Shown: positions 8,151 through 18,060, counted from the first letter of the stretch. The stretch is DNA of 64,000 bases from JBGTGG01 sp964398945 (GCA_964398945.1 CAYNOT010000003.1:186001-250000); one strand, 5' to 3'. Numbers and translations: made by a program. The notes: a model not told the origin generated them from the letters alone.

Positions 8151-11100
8151 ACAATTTATGCATACGAAATTTTTACAAACACAATTGTTGACACTTTGGA
8201 TACTACTTGCAAGTACTGTTTCATTTGCTGGCGCGAATGTTTTTCAGGAGCAACATGTATCCGGAAAAGTTGTTACTGTCGACAAAGAACCAATCCCGGG
8301 AGTAAACATTATCCAAAAAGGAACAACTATCGGAACAGTCACCGATGCTGAAGGGAATTTTTCTTTGCAAGCACCGGCCAGTGCGGTGCTAATATTCAGT
8401 GCCATTGGTTTTGAAACCAAAGAAGTACCAATAGGCAACCAACGCATTATCAATGTAGAACTGAGGGAAGACTTGACCAGCCTGGAAGAAGTTGTCGTTA
8501 CCGGATATGGGGAACAAAAAAGATCCAATCTCACCGGTGCACTCTCTTCTGTAAAAGGTGACCAGCTTGAAAACAAATCACAACTTCGGCTTGATCAGGC
8601 CCTACAAGGAATGGCCGCAGGTGTAACCGTTGCCCGCAATGGTGGCGCGCCCGGTGAACGGCCAACGATACACATTCGTGGTGCCGGATCGATTTCAAAT
8701 TCAGAACCACTTTGGATTGTCGATGGCATGCGCATGGACCCCGGCAATCAATTTGACATTGATGATGTAGAATCAATTGAAGTATTGAAAGACGGATCAT
8801 CAGCAGCGATATACGGAGCGCAAGCAGCCCATGGTGTTATTCTCGTAACAACCAAACGCGGCAAAGGGGGATTGACCGTTAACTTCAAAACTTCACTAAG
8901 CAAGCGCAGTCCCGTAAGGCTTCCAACATTGCTCAATAGTGCGGATTTTGTAAAGTACAAAAAAGAATCGCGGTTAAATGCAGGCCAAAACCCCGAACCT
9001 TCATGGGATGATTACGAACACGATACCGACTGGGTGGATGCATTTTATGCAGGCTCAGGCCTGCTCACTTCTTATGATTTGTCCGTTTCGAAAGGCGATG
9101 ACAAATCCAATTTCTATTTATCGTTTGGCCATGACAATGAAGATGGGATCCTGATCGATAATTCCTTTAAACGGTATAGCCTTCGCATCAATTCAGATGT
9201 TTCGTTAACCAAATGGCTGAAGTTGGGCGAAAGTTTTCTTTTGTCGCGCGTTGATGAAAACCCAATTGGAAACAACAATGAAAATTACACAGGAGGAATT
9301 CCATATCGTTCCATTCCCATCATGCCAATTTATGATCCTGAAAACAAATACGGTGGCTGGGGCCGTGCCCCCGTTTATTTTCAAGGACCGAACCCGGTGG
9401 CTACGCAATACCAACAGCATGAAGACCGGAACTACAACCGCATTGATGGCAATATCTATTTAGAAGCCGCGCCAATCAAAGGCCTTACTGTTCGTGGTGG
9501 CTTTGGTTATAATTTTATGTCGTACATGGGGGAGAAATTTGACGAAGCCTTCGACTACGGGGCTTTTGCTGATCCGATCAACTCACTCACCTTTAGTGCA
9601 GCCAATGACCTTACCATGATCGGCAATATTGTGGCAACCTATTCCAAAAAGATAAACGATCATAATTTCAGTGTACTCGGTGGCTATGAAGCACTGAAAG
9701 GAGACTCCAAGCATTTTAATGTAGCACGCACAAATTCCCCGGTTGATTATGCACGTAGTTTTAATATCCTCAACGGAGCAGCATCAAACACCGATCGTTA
9801 CAACATTTATCAACGCAGGATACTCTCCTTCTTTGGACGCGTAAACTACAATTTCAAAGAACGCTATCTCTTTGAAGCTAATTTTAGAAGTGATGCATCG
9901 GCACCCAAATTTGGACCGTCCAATATTTGGGGGTTCTTCCCCTCACTCTCGGCCGGATGGAGAATCTCTGATGAAGCATTTTTTGCCAACGTTCCTTACA
10001 TCACCAATTTAAAATTGCGCGTGAGTGCAGGTAAACTGGGTTCAGACGCAATCGGGGATTTTATCTATCTCAAAACCTATACTTCTCAATTCTCAACCTA
10101 TGCTTTTGATAACAAAGGGGCTAACCCAGTAGCGGGTTATTTTATTAGCAAATTTCCAAACTATGATGTGAAGTGGGAGGAAATAAACACGATGGATATT
10201 GGTGTTGACATCAATGCTTTTCAAAGCAAATTCTCGCTCGCGCTTGATTACTATATTAAAGACACAAAAGATCTTTTATATGAAGTCCCCATTCCTTCAT
10301 CGGTTGGGATCTCCGTCCATAATTTTAACCCAGTCAATCCTGCCCTCAACATCGGAACCATGCGAAACACAGGTTTCGATATAGAATTGGGATACAAGGA
10401 AAATTTCCACAAATGGACTTCCAACTTCTCGATGAATATGTCCTTCATGAAAAATGAAATGAAGAGTTTAGCCGAGGGCACCATTACAGGGGGAAATGGA
10501 GGCGGGCAAATTGGTGGGATGACGCGCACAGAAGCAGGCCGCCCGATTTCAAGCTTCTATGGGTACATCGTTCAGCAAATGCTGAATACCCCGGGCGATG
10601 TCTATGCCATCAACACGTACCCGGGTGATGGGATTTACCAGGAAGCAGGAACAGCACCCGGTGATTTTATGTACAAGGATATCAGCGGCCCGAATGGTGT
10701 GCCCGATGGGGACATCACCACACATGACAGAACGTTCCTTGGAAACCCCTGGCCAAAGATGACCTACGCATTGAATGCGAACCTGGTGTACAACAATATG
10801 ATCGATTTCTCTATTCAGTTTCAAGGTGTACAAGGCGTGGATATTTTTAATGCGAACAAAGCCTATACACGAAATTTCTTCGGTGACAACAATACCACCA
10901 CCGATATCTACGAAGCCTGGACACCCGAAAACCACACACAACATCCCCGCAACATCGCAAGCGATCCCAATGGCAACTGGAGCAAACCCTCTTCCTATTT
11001 TATTGAAGATGGATCATACCTGAAAATCCGGAACATACAAATCGGATTTACACTACCGCAACAAACCGTCAGTAAGATTGGATTAAAGCGTACACGGATT

Positions 11101-11247
11101 TTCGTGAATGGCAACAACCTCTTAACGATTACCAAGTACTCGGGCTTTGACCCGGAAATTGCAGGATCAAACACTTCACGCGGGGTTGATTACGGATACT
11201 ATCCTCAAGTAAGGACCTACACCGCAGGATTAGAAATTCAATTTTAG
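8134..11247 (+). CDS. susC: SusC-like TonB-dependent outer membrane transporter
   Basis: A 1037-residue protein with a signal peptide, then a carboxypeptidase-regulatory-like domain (about 40-115, V-S-G-K-V-V to A-I-G-F-E-T-K-E-V), a TonB-box/plug start E-E-V-V-V-T-G-Y-G-E-Q-K-R near 125, the plug with I-R-G-A-G-S-I and L-W-I-V-D-G, and a 22-strand barrel ending in aromatic Phe (L-E-I-Q-F). Together with the next gene it should import oligosaccharides released at the surface. The ATG at 8134 lies inside the susB 3' end; an ATG at 8158 also leaves a good signal peptide and cannot be excluded. Confidence 0.95.
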   Translation: MKKINKQFMHTKFLQTQLLTLWILLASTVSFAGANVFQEQHVSGKVVTVDKEPIPGVNIIQKGTTIGTVTDAEGNFSLQAPASAVLIFSAIGFETKEVPIGNQRIINVELREDLTSLEEVVVTGYGEQKRSNLTGALSSVKGDQLENKSQLRLDQALQGMAAGVTVARNGGAPGERPTIHIRGAGSISNSEPLWIVDGMRMDPGNQFDIDDVESIEVLKDGSSAAIYGAQAAHGVILVTTKRGKGGLTVNFKTSLSKRSPVRLPTLLNSADFVKYKKESRLNAGQNPEPSWDDYEHDTDWVDAFYAGSGLLTSYDLSVSKGDDKSNFYLSFGHDNEDGILIDNSFKRYSLRINSDVSLTKWLKLGESFLLSRVDENPIGNNNENYTGGIPYRSIPIMPIYDPENKYGGWGRAPVYFQGPNPVATQYQQHEDRNYNRIDGNIYLEAAPIKGLTVRGGFGYNFMSYMGEKFDEAFDYGAFADPINSLTFSAANDLTMIGNIVATYSKKINDHNFSVLGGYEALKGDSKHFNVARTNSPVDYARSFNILNGAASNTDRYNIYQRRILSFFGRVNYNFKERYLFEANFRSDASAPKFGPSNIWGFFPSLSAGWRISDEAFFANVPYITNLKLRVSAGKLGSDAIGDFIYLKTYTSQFSTYAFDNKGANPVAGYFISKFPNYDVKWEEINTMDIGVDINAFQSKFSLALDYYIKDTKDLLYEVPIPSSVGISVHNFNPVNPALNIGTMRNTGFDIELGYKENFHKWTSNFSMNMSFMKNEMKSLAEGTITGGNGGGQIGGMTRTEAGRPISSFYGYIVQQMLNTPGDVYAINTYPGDGIYQEAGTAPGDFMYKDISGPNGVPDGDITTHDRTFLGNPWPKMTYALNANLVYNNMIDFSIQFQGVQGVDIFNANKAYTRNFFGDNNTTTDIYEAWTPENHTQHPRNIASDPNGNWSKPSSYFIEDGSYLKIRNIQIGFTLPQQTVSKIGLKRTRIFVNGNNLLTITKYSGFDPEIAGSNTSRGVDYGYYPQVRTYTAGLEIQF

Positions 11248-11352
11248 GATCGAAAAAAATATTAAAATGAAATCGTCATGCATCAAGTTCGCAAACAAAA
11301 ATGCTCATTATCATGCGATTCCATGTGACCTCAGAAACAAAATTATTAGCAC

Positions 11353-12891
11353 ATGAAAAAAACAAAATCCATTCTGAAAATAACATTGATGATCACGATG
11401 ATCGGGTGTTCTGATTTTCTTGATATTACCAATGAAAATGAATTAAGCTCAGATAATTTCTTTTCAAAAATTGAAAATTTTGATTTGGCCCTCAACGGCA
11501 CCTATGATGCCGTTAAGAACCTGGACCTCTTTGGGCAAACATTTTATGTGCAAACATTGCTCTCGCTTCCGCATGAAGCAGACTACTGGAATGCACAGTG
11601 CCGAAACGAAGTCACTTCCGATGATGGCAATGTACAAATCGCATGGCGTGGCTTTTACAGGATCGTTGCCCGCGCCAATGATATCCTGGAAAACGCCCCC
11701 ATTTTTGAAGCCTCCGGGATTACACCCACGGAAGCAGGCAAGCTCAATACAATCGTTGCGCAAGCCCACTTCCTTCGTGGCTTTGCATACTTCCATCTCG
11801 TTCGGCTTTGGGGCGAGGGGCCTTATGCTACCGGTGGCGATAAGCTGGCCGTTCCGTTAATTCTAAAAGTCGCTTCCACACGTGAAGAAATGATGGCGCC
11901 CCGCGCCACAGTAGGTCAGGTGTACCAGCAAATAATCAGTGATTTTGAAATTGCAGAGTCGGGCCTTCCCGGTTCCTGGGATGCCAACAATGTTGCACGC
12001 GTATCCGCATTTGCTGTCAAGGCTTTTTTGGGAAAGGTGTATTTGTATATGGAAGACCATGAAACTTCAAAAACATACTTTGATGAAGTACTGGCCAATA
12101 CAAACTATCGCCTTGTTCCAGCCAATCGGTACGAAGACCTCTTTCAGGGAAAGGCAGAGTTTAGCGAAGAGTCCTTATGGGAAATAAATTATACAATCGA
12201 CATGACCCAAAACATTTGGGAGAATGGATTGGGATCAGGGATTGCGCTGGTGATTGCCCCTCCCGGAAGAGGCTGGAGCAATTGTACTCCGCATGGCGTT
12301 AACATTGAAAGATTTGGTAGCGACCCCAGGCTTCAAATATGTACGTATGCCCCAACTGATTTAGTTGCCACTACGGATGGGACCTATGCACCTGCCGGGG
12401 TAAGTACGTTCAACTATACCGGGCACAGTTTCAAAAAATATGTCCCGAAAGATTACTCGGTCTATGCTACCAATTCAAACAGTGGTATCAATTATTTAAT
12501 AATACGGATGGCCGATGTGTACTTAATGTATGCAGAGGTGATGCATGAATTGAACAATGATGTAACTGCTTCTGAGTACATGAACAAAGTAAGAAGAAGG
12601 GCTTATGGCTTTGATCAAAACACGCCTGAACCCACCGTTGATTACACCGGGCTTTCCGGGATACAATTGCGCGATTCGATCCGTGAAGAACGCTTTCGCG
12701 AACTATTTGCCGAAGGGCATCGGTGGTACGACATCGTGCGCTGGAAAATAGTGGAAGAAGAAGTTTTAAAATACAATGAAAAGCGTGTGACACAAGGTGA
12801 AATAATTTATCAACCGAAGGATTATTACTATCCCATTCCATTGCAAGAGCTTGATAACAACACAAAGATGTTGCCCAGCACAGGCTATTAG
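11353..12891 (+). CDS. susD: SusD/RagB-like starch-binding outer membrane lipoprotein
   Basis: A 512-residue protein with lipobox M-I-G-C (Cys19). The SusD fold is recognisable from F-F-S-K-I-E-N, L-N-G-T-Y-D-A-V, A-Q-A-H-F-L-R-G-F-A-Y-F-H-L-V-R-L-W-G in the TPR-like region, and the C-terminal R-E-E-R-F-R-E-L-F-A-E-G-H-R-W-Y-D-I-V-R-W and Y-Y-P-I-P-L-Q-E. It caps the SusC barrel and binds glycans at the cell surface. About 105 nt separate it from susC, with no terminator in the gap. Confidence 0.95.
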   Translation: MKKTKSILKITLMITMIGCSDFLDITNENELSSDNFFSKIENFDLALNGTYDAVKNLDLFGQTFYVQTLLSLPHEADYWNAQCRNEVTSDDGNVQIAWRGFYRIVARANDILENAPIFEASGITPTEAGKLNTIVAQAHFLRGFAYFHLVRLWGEGPYATGGDKLAVPLILKVASTREEMMAPRATVGQVYQQIISDFEIAESGLPGSWDANNVARVSAFAVKAFLGKVYLYMEDHETSKTYFDEVLANTNYRLVPANRYEDLFQGKAEFSEESLWEINYTIDMTQNIWENGLGSGIALVIAPPGRGWSNCTPHGVNIERFGSDPRLQICTYAPTDLVATTDGTYAPAGVSTFNYTGHSFKKYVPKDYSVYATNSNSGINYLIIRMADVYLMYAEVMHELNNDVTASEYMNKVRRRAYGFDQNTPEPTVDYTGLSGIQLRDSIREERFRELFAEGHRWYDIVRWKIVEEEVLKYNEKRVTQGEIIYQPKDYYYPIPLQELDNNTKMLPSTGY

Positions 12892-12938
12892 AAGTTATGG
12901 GACATAAAATTATATATGTGATTAATCAAACAACAACC

Positions 12939-14141
12939 ATGCTTGGCAAAATATTTTTAATCGGTGCACTGCTTGTGCGGTGTAGTAGTGACCCTGCACC
13001 AGGACCAGAACCTGATCCCGTTATCGATCCTCCGGCTGTAACCAAAACGAATCCGGTAAAATTGTACATGCACTATATGCCCTGGTTTCAAAGCAAGGAA
13101 GTGTCGGGCTATTGGGGAAGCCATTGGAAAATGGGAAACAAAAACCCGGATATAATCACCGGTGGAAAAAGGCAGATCGCTGCGCATTATTATCCGCTGA
13201 TCGGGCCTTATGATTCAAAAGATCCAATCGTGCTTGAATACCATTTGCTCTTAATGAAGTATGCCGGTATTGATGGCTTGCTTATCGATTGGTATGGAAT
13301 ACATAACATCAATGACTATCGCCCTATTTTTAACAGCACTGCCGCGTTAATTGAAAAGGCAGAAGAAATAGGACTTCAATTCGCCATTGTGTATGAAGAA
13401 TACACGGCTGAAATTGTTGCGGGCAAAACATCACTGACTGCCATTGAAGCAGCGCAGGCGGATGTAAAGTTTCTGGAAGAGGACTACTTCAAGAAAAGGT
13501 CTTACATTAAAATTGACAACGAACCGTTGCTGATGACGTTTGGCCCGCGGTATTTCAAATCTTCAAGTCAATGGACACAGATACTTCACCCCCTAACAAC
13601 TGAAATCAAATTTCTTCCCTTGTGGAATCATGCAGGCCGTGTGGGCAGTAATGGCGATGGTGAATTCTCCTGGGTGGATTTTGAGCCCTCGTTAAGCGAG
13701 CTTACTACATTTTACAATCGCACCATCACAAATAAAATTGGATCCGCCTACGGGCGCTTTCATGATTACTATGTGGAAGGTGGCTGGGGGACCAGTTATG
13801 GAAGTGTTCCATCAAACGATGGGGAATCACTTCGCAATACATTGGCCAAAGCCCAGGAATATAATATTGATTATTTACAACTCGTGACCTGGAACGACTT
13901 CGGTGAAGGGACACAGATTGAACCTAGTGTTGAAGATGGATATCTGTTTCTGGAAATCATCCAGGAATATACCGGTGTGGAATACAATAAAGATATCCTG
14001 GAATTAATATTCACCTACTATCAAAAGAGAAAAGAATACAAGGGCAACACGGAATTGGAAACAAAACTTGCTGAAGTGTATCAGTTGCTCATCGATCTAA
14101 AAGTTGAGGAAGCTGAAGCATTGCTCTTGGAACTAGCATGA
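12939..14141 (+). CDS. Glycoside hydrolase family 71/99-like lipoprotein
   Basis: About 400 residues: hydrophobic N-terminus ending in a Cys (L-L-V-R-C; Arg at -1 makes a weak lipobox), a Pro/Asp-rich linker, then a TIM-barrel domain (M-P-W-F, H-Y-Y-P-L-I-G-P-Y-D, G-I-D-G-L-L-I-D-W-Y-G). The region W318-N-D-F-G-E323-G-T-Q-I-E-P aligns with the GH99 catalytic stretch (N-E-W-H-E as I remember it); the first Glu is Asp320 and the second, Glu323, is kept. The substrate may be alpha-glucan rather than alpha-mannan, since it sits between susD and susE. An in-frame ATG at 12897, five bases after susD, is possible; the later ATG better fits a signal peptide. Confidence 0.75.
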   Translation: MLGKIFLIGALLVRCSSDPAPGPEPDPVIDPPAVTKTNPVKLYMHYMPWFQSKEVSGYWGSHWKMGNKNPDIITGGKRQIAAHYYPLIGPYDSKDPIVLEYHLLLMKYAGIDGLLIDWYGIHNINDYRPIFNSTAALIEKAEEIGLQFAIVYEEYTAEIVAGKTSLTAIEAAQADVKFLEEDYFKKRSYIKIDNEPLLMTFGPRYFKSSSQWTQILHPLTTEIKFLPLWNHAGRVGSNGDGEFSWVDFEPSLSELTTFYNRTITNKIGSAYGRFHDYYVEGGWGTSYGSVPSNDGESLRNTLAKAQEYNIDYLQLVTWNDFGEGTQIEPSVEDGYLFLEIIQEYTGVEYNKDILELIFTYYQKRKEYKGNTELETKLAEVYQLLIDLKVEEAEALLLELA

Positions 14142-14180
14142 AAAATCAAACCAAATAATAACTAAACAAATAATACAACT

Positions 14181-15413
14181 ATGAAAAAGTTACTTTTAAA
14201 TTTATTCCTCCTCGCATTAACAGTTGTGGCGGTATCCTCCTGTAGCGAAGATGACGATGGACCAACTATTCTATTGCCCAAGCTTGATGGCCTTTATGTT
14301 TATGGAACAAACACCATTGCCAGTGAGCCAACAGAACCAACTGCACGGATGGCGCTTGCCACGTTAAATCCAGCAAAAAGCAGTGGCGCATTAACCGCTC
14401 CGGGTTATTATGGAAAGCTTATGTATATCGGGGCGAACAGCACCATCAATATCGTTGAAATTGATGGCGCCAGTTCATCGATCTATGGGGCGGCGGATGG
14501 AGGCACCGTTACCAACGGATCAGCATTGGAGTTCACCGACATTGGCGCAGATTTTATCAATGGGGATTTATTGGTGAACGGCCCGGCTATTAAAGTCGCC
14601 CAAGAAGGGTTGTATTATCTTTTTGTGAACACGGTTGATGACAATTTCAGGTTAATGCGCATTGAAGCCAATATGATTGGCGATGCAACCCCAAACCAAT
14701 GGGCATCAAGCACCTCCATTCCAATGATTGAAACATCTGTTAATGAAACGGTTTTTGAAGTCACAGATGTAAAACTGATTGAAGGTGGTTATAAACTAAG
14801 ATTCAATAACGGGTATGAAGTTTATAATGATCTTTCGATTGCTACTATCAATTATTTGGGAGTGGAAGATTATGCAGCTGCAAGGGATGCCGGAGTTAAT
14901 GATCTTATCTACAAAGATGAAAACATTCCCAATGTAGTTGTTGGTTACTATACTTACCGCTTGGTGTTCAATGCCGCACTTGGTAAATGGACGGAAACCA
15001 AAACAAAAACCGGTGATGTCCTTATTGATTACTCCACCTATAGCATGGAAATTATTGGAAACGCTACTGCTGATGGAAGTTTTAATGGGGATGGTACCGG
15101 GGGATATGGTGCGCACGTACCCGTTAAAGCGGGCAATGTGTATACATGGACATTCAATGATGTGCCGCTAGTTGAGGATGGTGAATTTATTTTCCTTCAA
15201 GATGCTACTTGGGGTGGACTGCTAATTGATTATGCTGGTGCGGCCGTTTCGGGTGATGCCATTACTGCAGGCGATGTAATTGATGCCACCGCTGAACCGA
15301 TAAATGGAGAGTACCACAATTTTTATGTAATCAATGGAGGAACGTATGATATCGTCCTGGTAATTGACTCGTCCCCTACTGGCGGAAGAACCGTTACCAT
15401 TTCAAAAAATTAA
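14181..15413 (+). CDS. SusE/SusF-like outer membrane glycan-binding lipoprotein
   Basis: A 410-residue lipoprotein (lipobox V-S-S-C, Cys21) followed at once by S-E-D-D-D-G, an acidic stretch like the surface-export signal of Bacteroidota lipoproteins. The mature part has two or three tandem beta-sandwich-like units rich in Gly/Asn/Thr with W-x-E-T-K-T and D-G-S-F-N-G-D-G-T-G-G motifs, as in SusE/SusF starch-binding CBMs. Last gene of the locus. Assignment rests on context plus general sequence character; similarity to classical SusE is weak by eye. Confidence 0.7.
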   Translation: MKKLLLNLFLLALTVVAVSSCSEDDDGPTILLPKLDGLYVYGTNTIASEPTEPTARMALATLNPAKSSGALTAPGYYGKLMYIGANSTINIVEIDGASSSIYGAADGGTVTNGSALEFTDIGADFINGDLLVNGPAIKVAQEGLYYLFVNTVDDNFRLMRIEANMIGDATPNQWASSTSIPMIETSVNETVFEVTDVKLIEGGYKLRFNNGYEVYNDLSIATINYLGVEDYAAARDAGVNDLIYKDENIPNVVVGYYTYRLVFNAALGKWTETKTKTGDVLIDYSTYSMEIIGNATADGSFNGDGTGGYGAHVPVKAGNVYTWTFNDVPLVEDGEFIFLQDATWGGLLIDYAGAAVSGDAITAGDVIDATAEPINGEYHNFYVINGGTYDIVLVIDSSPTGGRTVTISKN

Positions 15414-15445
15414 ATAAAATACTGGTTAGGTTAGGTTACGCAAAT

Positions 15446-15480
15446 GGGTCCGGGGTTTTCATACCTTCCGGGCCCTTTGT
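15446..15480 (+). terminator. Intrinsic terminator of the sus-like operon
   Basis: GGGTCCGG (15446-15453) pairs with CCGGGCCC (15468-15475) with one G-T pair, followed by a T-rich run tttgttttt. It lies between the convergent susE-like and P1 peptidase genes. Confidence 0.8.
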
Positions 15481-15482
15481 TT

Positions 15483-16640
15483 TTACTTTTGTATCCTTCC
15501 CGCTTTCTTCATCAATTCCAACACTTTCTCCACCGGCAATCCCTCTATCGAATTCCCATCCCTGCCGGTCATCGTTTTAGCTGCAAACAATGAATTGATA
15601 ATTGCTTCTTCTGTTGCTTCGATAGTCGCCAAAAACAATGGACTCATATCATCGTTTTTTACAACTGAAGAAGTATAGAATTTTTCTTGTGGTGCGTATG
15701 GAACCCGCACACTTTCCGCTGTGGAAAAAGCAATCACATAATCGCCACTTCCATTGCTGGCAATCCCCCCGGTTTTTGCCAGTCCCATCATGGCGCGTTT
15801 TGCAAGTCTTTCTAAATTCCGTGCATCCAGTGGCGCATCGGTTGCCACCACAATCATGCACGATCCATCCACCGATCCTTCAATTGAATTTTTAAACGCA
15901 TAGTTGCCCAATCCTTCCCCAACGGGAACGCCATCAATTTGAAGGACCCCACCAAAATTGGTTTGCACCAAAACACCTACCGTGTACCCGCCTAAATCTT
16001 TTGGCAACAACCGTGAAGAAGTCCCAATACCGCCTTTCCAACCAAAACAAACTGTACCTGTTCCCGCACCTACCGAACCCTCTTCTACTTTTTCTGCTTT
16101 TGCTTTTTTTATCGCATCAAGAACATGTTCTTTTTTCACATGTCTTCCCTGAATATCATTCAAGCCACCATCATTGGTTTCTCCAACGATTCCATTTACA
16201 GAGCGGACATTTTTGTTTTCTTGAAATGAAAGTGTGTAGTCAATTAATCCTTCAAGGCCCTGGGCAACACTTAGTGTATTGGTCAAAATGATGGGTGTCT
16301 CCATATTGCCAAGCTCTTTTACTTGTGTGTATCCGGCCAGTTTGCCAAATCCATTGCCGATATAAATTGCAGCCGGTACTTTTTGTTGAAAGATATTTCC
16401 CTGATGGGGAAGAATTGCAGTTACGCCCGTGCGGATATTATCGCCTTTGATAATTGTTGTATGTCCCACGGTTACACCTTTAACATCGGTGATCGCATTG
16501 TTTTCGCCAGTTGCAAGAACACCTATTTTGATTCCTAAATCGCGCGGGCGTTGTTGGGCGAAGAGTTGCACCGTAAGCAACCCAAACAAAACAATGAAAA
16601 GATTTCTTATTATTCCCTTAATGGTGCCTTTGTGTTCCAT
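15483..16640 (-). CDS. P1 family (DmpA/S58-type) peptidase
   Basis: A 385-residue protein with a signal peptide ending around F-A-Q. It shows the DmpA fold: R-D-L-G-I-K-I-G, V-G-H-T-T-I-I-K-G-D-x-I-R-T-G-V-T, N-G-x-G, V-G-E-T-N-D-G, and the autoprocessing site D-G-S-C-M-I-V-V-A-T-D-A-P-L with predicted nucleophile Ser260. The family cleaves itself before that Ser/Thr to form an N-terminal-nucleophile aminopeptidase, often acting on small peptides. The periplasmic location follows from the signal peptide. Substrate unknown. The upstream ATPase stop is only 30 nt away, so co-transcription is possible. Confidence 0.88.
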   Translation of the reverse strand: MEHKGTIKGIIRNLFIVLFGLLTVQLFAQQRPRDLGIKIGVLATGENNAITDVKGVTVGHTTIIKGDNIRTGVTAILPHQGNIFQQKVPAAIYIGNGFGKLAGYTQVKELGNMETPIILTNTLSVAQGLEGLIDYTLSFQENKNVRSVNGIVGETNDGGLNDIQGRHVKKEHVLDAIKKAKAEKVEEGSVGAGTGTVCFGWKGGIGTSSRLLPKDLGGYTVGVLVQTNFGGVLQIDGVPVGEGLGNYAFKNSIEGSVDGSCMIVVATDAPLDARNLERLAKRAMMGLAKTGGIASNGSGDYVIAFSTAESVRVPYAPQEKFYTSSVVKNDDMSPLFLATIEATEEAIINSLFAAKTMTGRDGNSIEGLPVEKVLELMKKAGRIQK

Positions 16641-16669
16641 GGTTCTATTTGAATAAATTACTTGACAAC

Positions 16670-17809
16670 CTATTTCGTTAGATAGGTATGAAAATTTTCA
16701 GGTGTGATTACTATTTGTTCCGTATGCGGATATGCGTTGTCAAATGTTTTTGGAAACCGATACTTTGCTTTCGGGTTCAGTTTGAATTCAAATGCAACCA
16801 ATTTACCATCACGCTCTTCAACAAAATCAATTTCTTGTTGCGCATGTGTGCGCCAGAAATAATAGTTAGTGAAACGTTCCGCATAGTGGTTCATTTTCAT
16901 TCGTTCGATGATCATGAAATTTTCCCAGAGTGCGCCTGCATCCATCCGGTTTTCAATGGGTTCATAGTTGCCGAGGATAGCATTGCGGATTCCGTTATCC
17001 CAAAAATAAATTTTCCGGGAAGTATTTATTTCAGAGCGAAGGTTTCGGCTTAGGGGTGGCAATCGCTTTATAATAAATGCCTGTTCCAACAGGAAAACAT
17101 ATTCTTCAATAGTTTTTCTATCAACTTGTAGCAACCTTGATAATTCGTTGTACGAAACCTCATTTCCCAACTGGTAAGCCAGCGCTTTCAAAAGCTTGTC
17201 CAGCAACTCGGGTTTACGGATCCCTTTGTAGTTCAGGATATCCTTATATAAGTAACTACCGGCCAACTGTGCCAACTTCCCTTTTTCTGTAGTTGATGTG
17301 GTAACCATATCGGGATACATCCCAAATACCAGGCGTTTATTTAGTTGTTGAATACTTTCCAAAAAACCAACATGGTTTTGGAATTCCTTCCAACTAATCG
17401 GGTAAAGAAAATACTCCCATTTTCGCCCTGTTAAAGGCTCGTTGATTTCATCGGTAAGTTCCAGGGCTGAAGAACCACTCGCCAATAATTGAACACCCGG
17501 GATTTCATCGGTAATCAATTTCATTGTCAGGCCAACGTTCTTAATGCGTTGTGCCTCGTCAATCACAATTAATTGATGGTCTGCAACAACGGACTTAAGA
17601 TTACTTAACGTAATGTCCGACAGTACATCTCTAATAGCAGGATCGTCACAATTTAGCCAAACAGAACTTTTTCCAGAATCTGAGATAAACCTCTTGAGAA
17701 GTGTAGATTTTCCGGATTGCCTTGGCCCTAATATAATAATAGCTTTCCCTTGATAGGTCCGCTCATTTATGAGCTGAAGAAGGTCTCTTTTTATAAATTC
17801 AGGGATCAT
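16670..17809 (-). CDS. AAA+ ATPase with DUF4143 C-terminal domain (ATPase 2)
   Basis: A 379-residue protein with Walker A G-P-R-Q-S-G-K-S at residues 28-35, Walker B L-I-V-I-D-E-A-Q near 82-89, a winged-helix-like middle (N-E-V-S-Y-N-E-L-S) and a C-terminal PD-(D/E)xK-like E-I-D-F ... F-E-F-K. It shares long blocks with ATPase 3 at 35092-36213 (G-I-R-K-P-E-L-L, G-A-L-W-E-N-F) and is its close paralogue. Its start codon directly abuts a palindrome. It lies just past the displaced icd 3' end and on the same strand. Function unknown. Confidence 0.88.
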   Translation of the reverse strand: MIPEFIKRDLLQLINERTYQGKAIIILGPRQSGKSTLLKRFISDSGKSSVWLNCDDPAIRDVLSDITLSNLKSVVADHQLIVIDEAQRIKNVGLTMKLITDEIPGVQLLASGSSALELTDEINEPLTGRKWEYFLYPISWKEFQNHVGFLESIQQLNKRLVFGMYPDMVTTSTTEKGKLAQLAGSYLYKDILNYKGIRKPELLDKLLKALAYQLGNEVSYNELSRLLQVDRKTIEEYVFLLEQAFIIKRLPPLSRNLRSEINTSRKIYFWDNGIRNAILGNYEPIENRMDAGALWENFMIIERMKMNHYAERFTNYYFWRTHAQQEIDFVEERDGKLVAFEFKLNPKAKYRFPKTFDNAYPHTEQIVITPENFHTYLTK

Positions 17810-17839
17810 AATCCCAAAATTAATACTAATTTCGGGATT
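17810..17839 (-). promoter_or_regulatory. Palindrome and -7 box of DUF4143 ATPase 2
   Basis: Arms aatcccaaaatta (17810-17822) and taatttcgggatt (17827-17839) are complementary at 12 of 13 positions around a 4-nt loop. The proximal arm ends exactly at the start codon and, on the minus strand, contains TAATTTTG, a TAnnTTTG box five bases before the ATG. Promoter, operator and translation start are thus superimposed. Confidence 0.55.
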
Positions 17840-17856
17840 ACGATCCTATGATTTAC

Positions 17857-17958
17857 ATATTCTTCACCACTTCTTCTGCAAATTCAGAACACTTCAAAAG
17901 AGTTGCCCCTTCCATTTGTCTATCAAAATCGGAGGTTACGCGTTTGTTCGCGATTGCA
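17857..17958 (-). pseudogene. Displaced icd 3' end (icdC-like fragment)
   Basis: On the minus strand this encodes [18 protein letters not shown] and onward to V-V-K-N-M-stop, matching the last 33 codons of icd. The terminal 57 nt (17860-17916) are identical to icd 18432-18488, whereas the upstream ~45 nt agree at only about 60% of positions. The sharp border between perfect and diverged sequence is what a recombination core flanked by attB- and attP-derived arms would look like. Confidence 0.9.
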
Positions 17959-18060
17959 CTTAAATTCTTCCACCGCTTTTTGGAGGGCTTTGCGTGAGGT
18001 GCCTTCTTTTTTTAAGGCAGCGCTGACAATCACACCCGTGTCAATAACAACTCTTTTCAA
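17923..18060 (-). pseudogene. Truncated PIN-domain toxin (VapC-like) fused to the icd fragment
   Basis: The frame starts with TTG directly after the antitoxin stop and reads [23 protein letters not shown], the first strand and helix of a PIN ribonuclease with its first catalytic Asp. After about 30 residues it runs into the displaced icd segment in another frame and stops at residue 45. Intact VapC proteins are about 130-145 residues, so three catalytic acids are lost and this is inactive. Confidence 0.75.

Noticed and set aside
17857..18060. Intact vapBC operon
   Set aside because: The PIN frame ends after 45 residues inside the icd-derived fragment; only the antitoxin is complete.
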